From the NCBI GenBank assembly GCA_949286405.1, contig CASECH010000088.1:1-7895 (forward strand): a DNA stretch of 7,895 bases. Direction: 5' to 3'. Below are positions 5,182 through 7,895 of the stretch, one piece after another (positions within the stretch are counted from its first letter, which is position 1; each line of letters begins with the position of its first letter). The notes under the pieces were generated by a model. That model was not told where the DNA came from. It ran no database searches and worked only from the letters and a program-made list of their open reading frames with translations. This stretch comes from an uncultured bacterium (GTDB lineage Bacteria; Cyanobacteriota; Vampirovibrionia; Gastranaerophilales; Gastranaerophilaceae). The translations under genes were made by a program, and so were the position numbers.

Positions 5182-6411
5182 TCAAACATCTTTTTGAATA
5201 AAACCTGTTTGAATAATATTTTTACCAAACCGACTTTCAAGTTTATCAAAACATTTTGTTAATTTAGCTTTTTTTTCATCTTTTTCTGAATCTCCAAAAA
5301 GAGAAAGTTGTGCCTCTGAATTGAATTCAAACGTATCTAAAATAACTCCTGTGCTACGATATAAAATATTAGGTCTATACAACTTTTCAAGCAACTCAAA
5401 AATTATATCAGATATTTCCAATTCAAAATCCGTTGCTTTATTCAATACCCTTTTTTCAGAAAAAACTTTAAAATCTTTCGTGCGTAAAAAAATACTTACA
5501 CCAAAGCATTTTGCATCCAAACTTCTTAATCTTACACAAGCCCTATGAATATGGTAATTTAGGGAATTTTTCAAGTAATCTTTATCAGCAGTAAATTTAG
5601 CAAGAGCACAAGTGTTTTGAATTGATTTAGGAAGTTTCACCTCATCTGATACAGGTGATATCATTTCCCCTAATAGTTCATGTTTCATTTCGAGTCCTCT
5701 AACTCCAACCTGTTTATTTAACCAAATATCAGATTGTTGAACAAGCTCATAAGCAGTAATTATACCATTCTTTCTAAAAAATAACGATAAATTTTTGCCA
5801 ATTCCCCAAATTTCATCAATCGAGGTTTTTTCTAAAACAGGTATAATTTTTTTACTACCAATAAGAAATACACCTCCCGCTATATTTTTAGCTTTGTCAG
5901 AAGCGAGCTTTGCAAGAGATTTTGAAGAACTGATACCTATAGATACAGGAATACCTATACGTTCAAGAATTTCCACTCTTATCATTTCTGCGATTTCAAA
6001 GTAATTCTTTTTATAAAGCCTTTCAAGTCCGGTCAAATCAACAAACGCTTCATCAATCGAATAGACTTCAACTTTTGGACTAAAATCCTTTAATATTGTC
6101 ATAACCTTCGTCGAAAAATCTTTATATAAGTCATGATTTGCATTTATAAAAATTGCCTTTTTCATCTGACCTTCAATTTGAAAATACGGCATCCCCATAC
6201 GAATTCCAAGTTTTTTCGCTTCTCTTGACCGAGAAATAACACACTGACCTCTGGCAGACATAACACACACAGGCTTCCCCTTAAGTTCAGGATTTACTGT
6301 TTGCTCACAAGAAACAAAAAAAGAATCACAATCTACAAGAGCTATAACATTTTTCTTTGTCATAGTAACATTTTCATCTTTTTTTGTAATTTCTTCAACA
6401 AATTCACTCAT
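5182..6411 (-). CDS. Y-family translesion DNA polymerase, UmuC-type
   Basis: A 409-residue error-prone polymerase that copies past damaged bases. The catalytic carboxylates are intact: D27 in 'VDCDSFF' and D120-E121 in 'YSIDEAFVDLTG'. F32 sits at the steric-gate position that excludes ribonucleotides. The palm and fingers cover about 20-180, with 'SIGISSSKSLAKLASDKAK' at 157-175. The thumb is about 190-250 ('IWGIGKNL'), and the little finger about 260-365. A C-terminal 'QLSLF' (368-372) is a sliding-clamp-binding motif. The 'CVISRSREAKKLGIRMGMP' block and the C-terminal 'LESRFGKNIIQTG' resemble UmuC more than DinB. No umuD lies next to it. The first 20 residues are extra to the core; an internal ATG at 6363 is possible, but neither start has a strong ribosome binding site. 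It starts 20 bases after the NFACT gene, so the two are probably cotranscribed. No LexA box is visible in that gap. Confidence 0.9.
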   Translation of the reverse strand: MSEFVEEITKKDENVTMTKKNVIALVDCDSFFVSCEQTVNPELKGKPVCVMSARGQCVISRSREAKKLGIRMGMPYFQIEGQMKKAIFINANHDLYKDFSTKVMTILKDFSPKVEVYSIDEAFVDLTGLERLYKKNYFEIAEMIRVEILERIGIPVSIGISSSKSLAKLASDKAKNIAGGVFLIGSKKIIPVLEKTSIDEIWGIGKNLSLFFRKNGIITAYELVQQSDIWLNKQVGVRGLEMKHELLGEMISPVSDEVKLPKSIQNTCALAKFTADKDYLKNSLNYHIHRACVRLRSLDAKCFGVSIFLRTKDFKVFSEKRVLNKATDFELEISDIIFELLEKLYRPNILYRSTGVILDTFEFNSEAQLSLFGDSEKDEKKAKLTKCFDKLESRFGKNIIQTGFIQKDV

Positions 6412-6431
6412 AAAAACTTAGTTTCAAAAGC

Positions 6432-7895
6432 CTATACGACTATTTCCTTTTCATTTTTATAAATAACATACCCCAAAGCAGCTTTAGGCGGCTTTTTCAG
6501 ATATTTAGATTTTGTATAAATAACTCCAGCTTTCAAAGAATCCTTTGCACTTGAATACTCTTTAGCAAGTTTTGCACATTCATAAATAAGTTTTTCATCA
6601 GGTTCCACTTCAGATTTAAGCAAAACATGAGAGCCTGCACAATCTTTAATATGAAACCAATAATCGTCATCTTTTGATAACTTTGATACTATATAATCAT
6701 TTTGTCTGTTATTTTTACCGACAAAAACTCTATGCCCGTCAATACTTAATTCTAAAGGCACTGAAGCAGATTTAATATCTTTACTACTATTAACTTGTTC
6801 AGGTTCAATTTCATGTTTTATTTCCAACAAATCATCTATACTTTGTGCTTGTTCAATTGAATAAAAGACCTGTCCATAATATTCTAACTGCTCATAAATT
6901 CCACTGGTTAATTCTGAAATTTTTTGTCTTGATGTCTTCGCCTTATTATAAAGCTTATAAAACTTATTTGCATTCTCTTTCAACGTCAAATCTTTATCTA
7001 ACTGAATAGTTAGTTCTCTATTATTTTCATAGTCAAAAACATTCATATATGACTGAAAATCCTTATTATTATATAGATTAGCCATAATCAAATCCCCATA
7101 AAGACGATTTTTATCAAAATCAGATTCTTTATCTAAACGAAGTTGCATTTTTTCTAAAGAAGATTTTAATTTTTTTTGAAAATGTACCACTTTTGCAAGT
7201 AAATGACTCTTTATCTCATTAAATTTGGATTTTTCAATATGGTAGGTAAAATATTCATCAATCATTTCATTAACAGATTGATAAGAATACCCTGCATCTA
7301 ACAATTCAGAAAAAAGCGTAAATTCAGAATAATCACTTGAAATTTTTGGACTTAAATTTTCTAATCTAACAAAACTTTTTAACTTATCAAGACATTTCCC
7401 TCGACATTGTCTTGCGAATGAATTTGAAAACCAGAAAAAATCACTACTCAGCTTTGTATAATCAATATCCCCATTAAAATTTTCTATATCAATTTTATTT
7501 TGTTTTGGAGGATATACATAAGGCAGAGTTCCTGCCATTTCTCGTTCTCTGCTTTTTTCTGCACCTACGTTATGGGCACAACCTAAAATAACATTAGTAT
7601 CGTAATTGTATAAAACTACATTAGAATGCTTACCCATAAGTTCAATCGCAAGACATAAATAAATCTTCTCTGAAAGCTCATTAAAAGTTTCAATATAAAA
7701 CTCCAAAATTCTCTCATAAGGAGGCTGATTAACTTTAGCAATTCTTGCATTTTCCAAATACTTTCTCAAAAGCATACAAAACATCGGAGGTTTTTGTGGA
7801 ATTTGAATAAACCGTTTAAGTTCGTTCTGCTTACTCATAAAGCAAACATGAAACAGTTGAGGATTAATATTTATGTACAATTTCCTTGTTTCACC
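6432..7895 (-). CDS. rqcH: NFACT family protein RqcH (Rqc2/FbpA homolog), 5' end cut by the window
   Basis: The frame is open to the right edge, so the N-terminus (probably some 50-60 residues) is missing; a TTG at 7880 is not a credible start. Family members bind 50S subunits blocked by peptidyl-tRNA and recruit tRNA-Ala to add alanine tails that mark the stalled chain for proteolysis. Counting from the TTG at 7880 as residue 1, the NFACT-N blocks include 'PPMFCMLLRKYL' (31-42) and 'ELMGKHSNVVLYN' (80-92). A helical coiled-coil section (about 215-340) carries 'YGDLIMANLY' (261-270). The NFACT-R domain (about 383-480) has the hallmark 'VGKNNRQNDYIVSK' (387-400) and 'DYWFHIKDCAGSHVLL' (406-421). 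The DR pair important for activity in RqcH/Rqc2 appears here as E56-R57. The C-terminus is complete. The gene lies upstream of, and is likely cotranscribed with, the Y-family polymerase. FbpA-type fibronectin binding is a historical name for this family. Confidence 0.92.
   Translation of the reverse strand, partial: GETRKLYININPQLFHVCFMSKQNELKRFIQIPQKPPMFCMLLRKYLENARIAKVNQPPYERILEFYIETFNELSEKIYLCLAIELMGKHSNVVLYNYDTNVILGCAHNVGAEKSREREMAGTLPYVYPPKQNKIDIENFNGDIDYTKLSSDFFWFSNSFARQCRGKCLDKLKSFVRLENLSPKISSDYSEFTLFSELLDAGYSYQSVNEMIDEYFTYHIEKSKFNEIKSHLLAKVVHFQKKLKSSLEKMQLRLDKESDFDKNRLYGDLIMANLYNNKDFQSYMNVFDYENNRELTIQLDKDLTLKENANKFYKLYNKAKTSRQKISELTSGIYEQLEYYGQVFYSIEQAQSIDDLLEIKHEIEPEQVNSSKDIKSASVPLELSIDGHRVFVGKNNRQNDYIVSKLSKDDDYWFHIKDCAGSHVLLKSEVEPDEKLIYECAKLAKEYSSAKDSLKAGVIYTKSKYLKKPPKAALGYVIYKNEKEIVV

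Noticed and set aside
5182..6411. Y-family polymerase as DinB (Pol IV)
   Set aside because: The fingers block around residues 55-80 and the C-terminal 'QLSLF...RFGKNIIQTG' fit UmuC-type proteins better.
7878..7880. TTG at 7880 as the start of the NFACT gene
   Set aside because: The frame stays open to the window edge, and the family has further N-terminal residues before this point, so the gene is cut by the window rather than starting here.
1..7895. CRISPR array, insertion sequence, prophage or integration site at the tRNA
   Set aside because: No regularly spaced direct repeats, transposase or integrase motifs are seen, and the tRNA 3' end is not repeated elsewhere in the window.

Overview
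The window looks like a chromosomal piece from a low-GC, non-photosynthetic relative of the cyanobacteria, most likely the gut-associated Gastranaerophilales (Vampirovibrionia, formerly Melainabacteria). The argument is indirect. The first protein gene matches LdpA, an iron-sulfur protein otherwise known from cyanobacteria. There is a secreted triple-SLH protein, an attachment mode common in this phylum. The NFACT protein has a 'QPP-Y-ER' stretch that I recall as cyanobacteria-like. DNA and protein composition are strongly AT- and Lys/Asn/Ile-rich. No photosynthesis gene is present, and the standard bacterial code reads through every gene. This placement is inference, not a database result.

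Layout: tRNA-Tyr(GTA) fills bases 1-86 and ends in a strong intrinsic terminator. A plus-strand pair follows: ldpA-like (166-1125) and a HAD phosphatase (1128-1889), separated by 2 bases. Facing it on the minus strand is a pair of unrecognised genes: a 192-residue helical protein (3788-3210), then a 416-residue protein with an HExxH zinc-peptidase-like motif (3158-1908). A 179-base divergent intergenic region with a notable dyad separates this pair from a plus-strand gene for a secreted SLH-domain protein (3968-5116). A bidirectional terminator (5139-5168) separates that from a minus-strand pair: a UmuC-type Y-family DNA polymerase (6411-5182), preceded 20 bases upstream by an NFACT/RqcH (Rqc2 homolog) gene that runs off the right edge (7895-6432).

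How the parts relate: the window combines housekeeping and stress functions (tRNA, ribosome rescue, translesion synthesis), a redox-type Fe-S protein coupled to a phosphatase, an envelope protein and one lineage-specific accessory pair. I see no CRISPR array, insertion sequence, prophage or integration site. The best candidates for undescribed biology are the HExxH protein with its helical neighbour, and the LdpA homolog (with its phosphatase partner) in an organism that seems to have no light-driven metabolism. No stretch longer than 300 bases lacks a gene.
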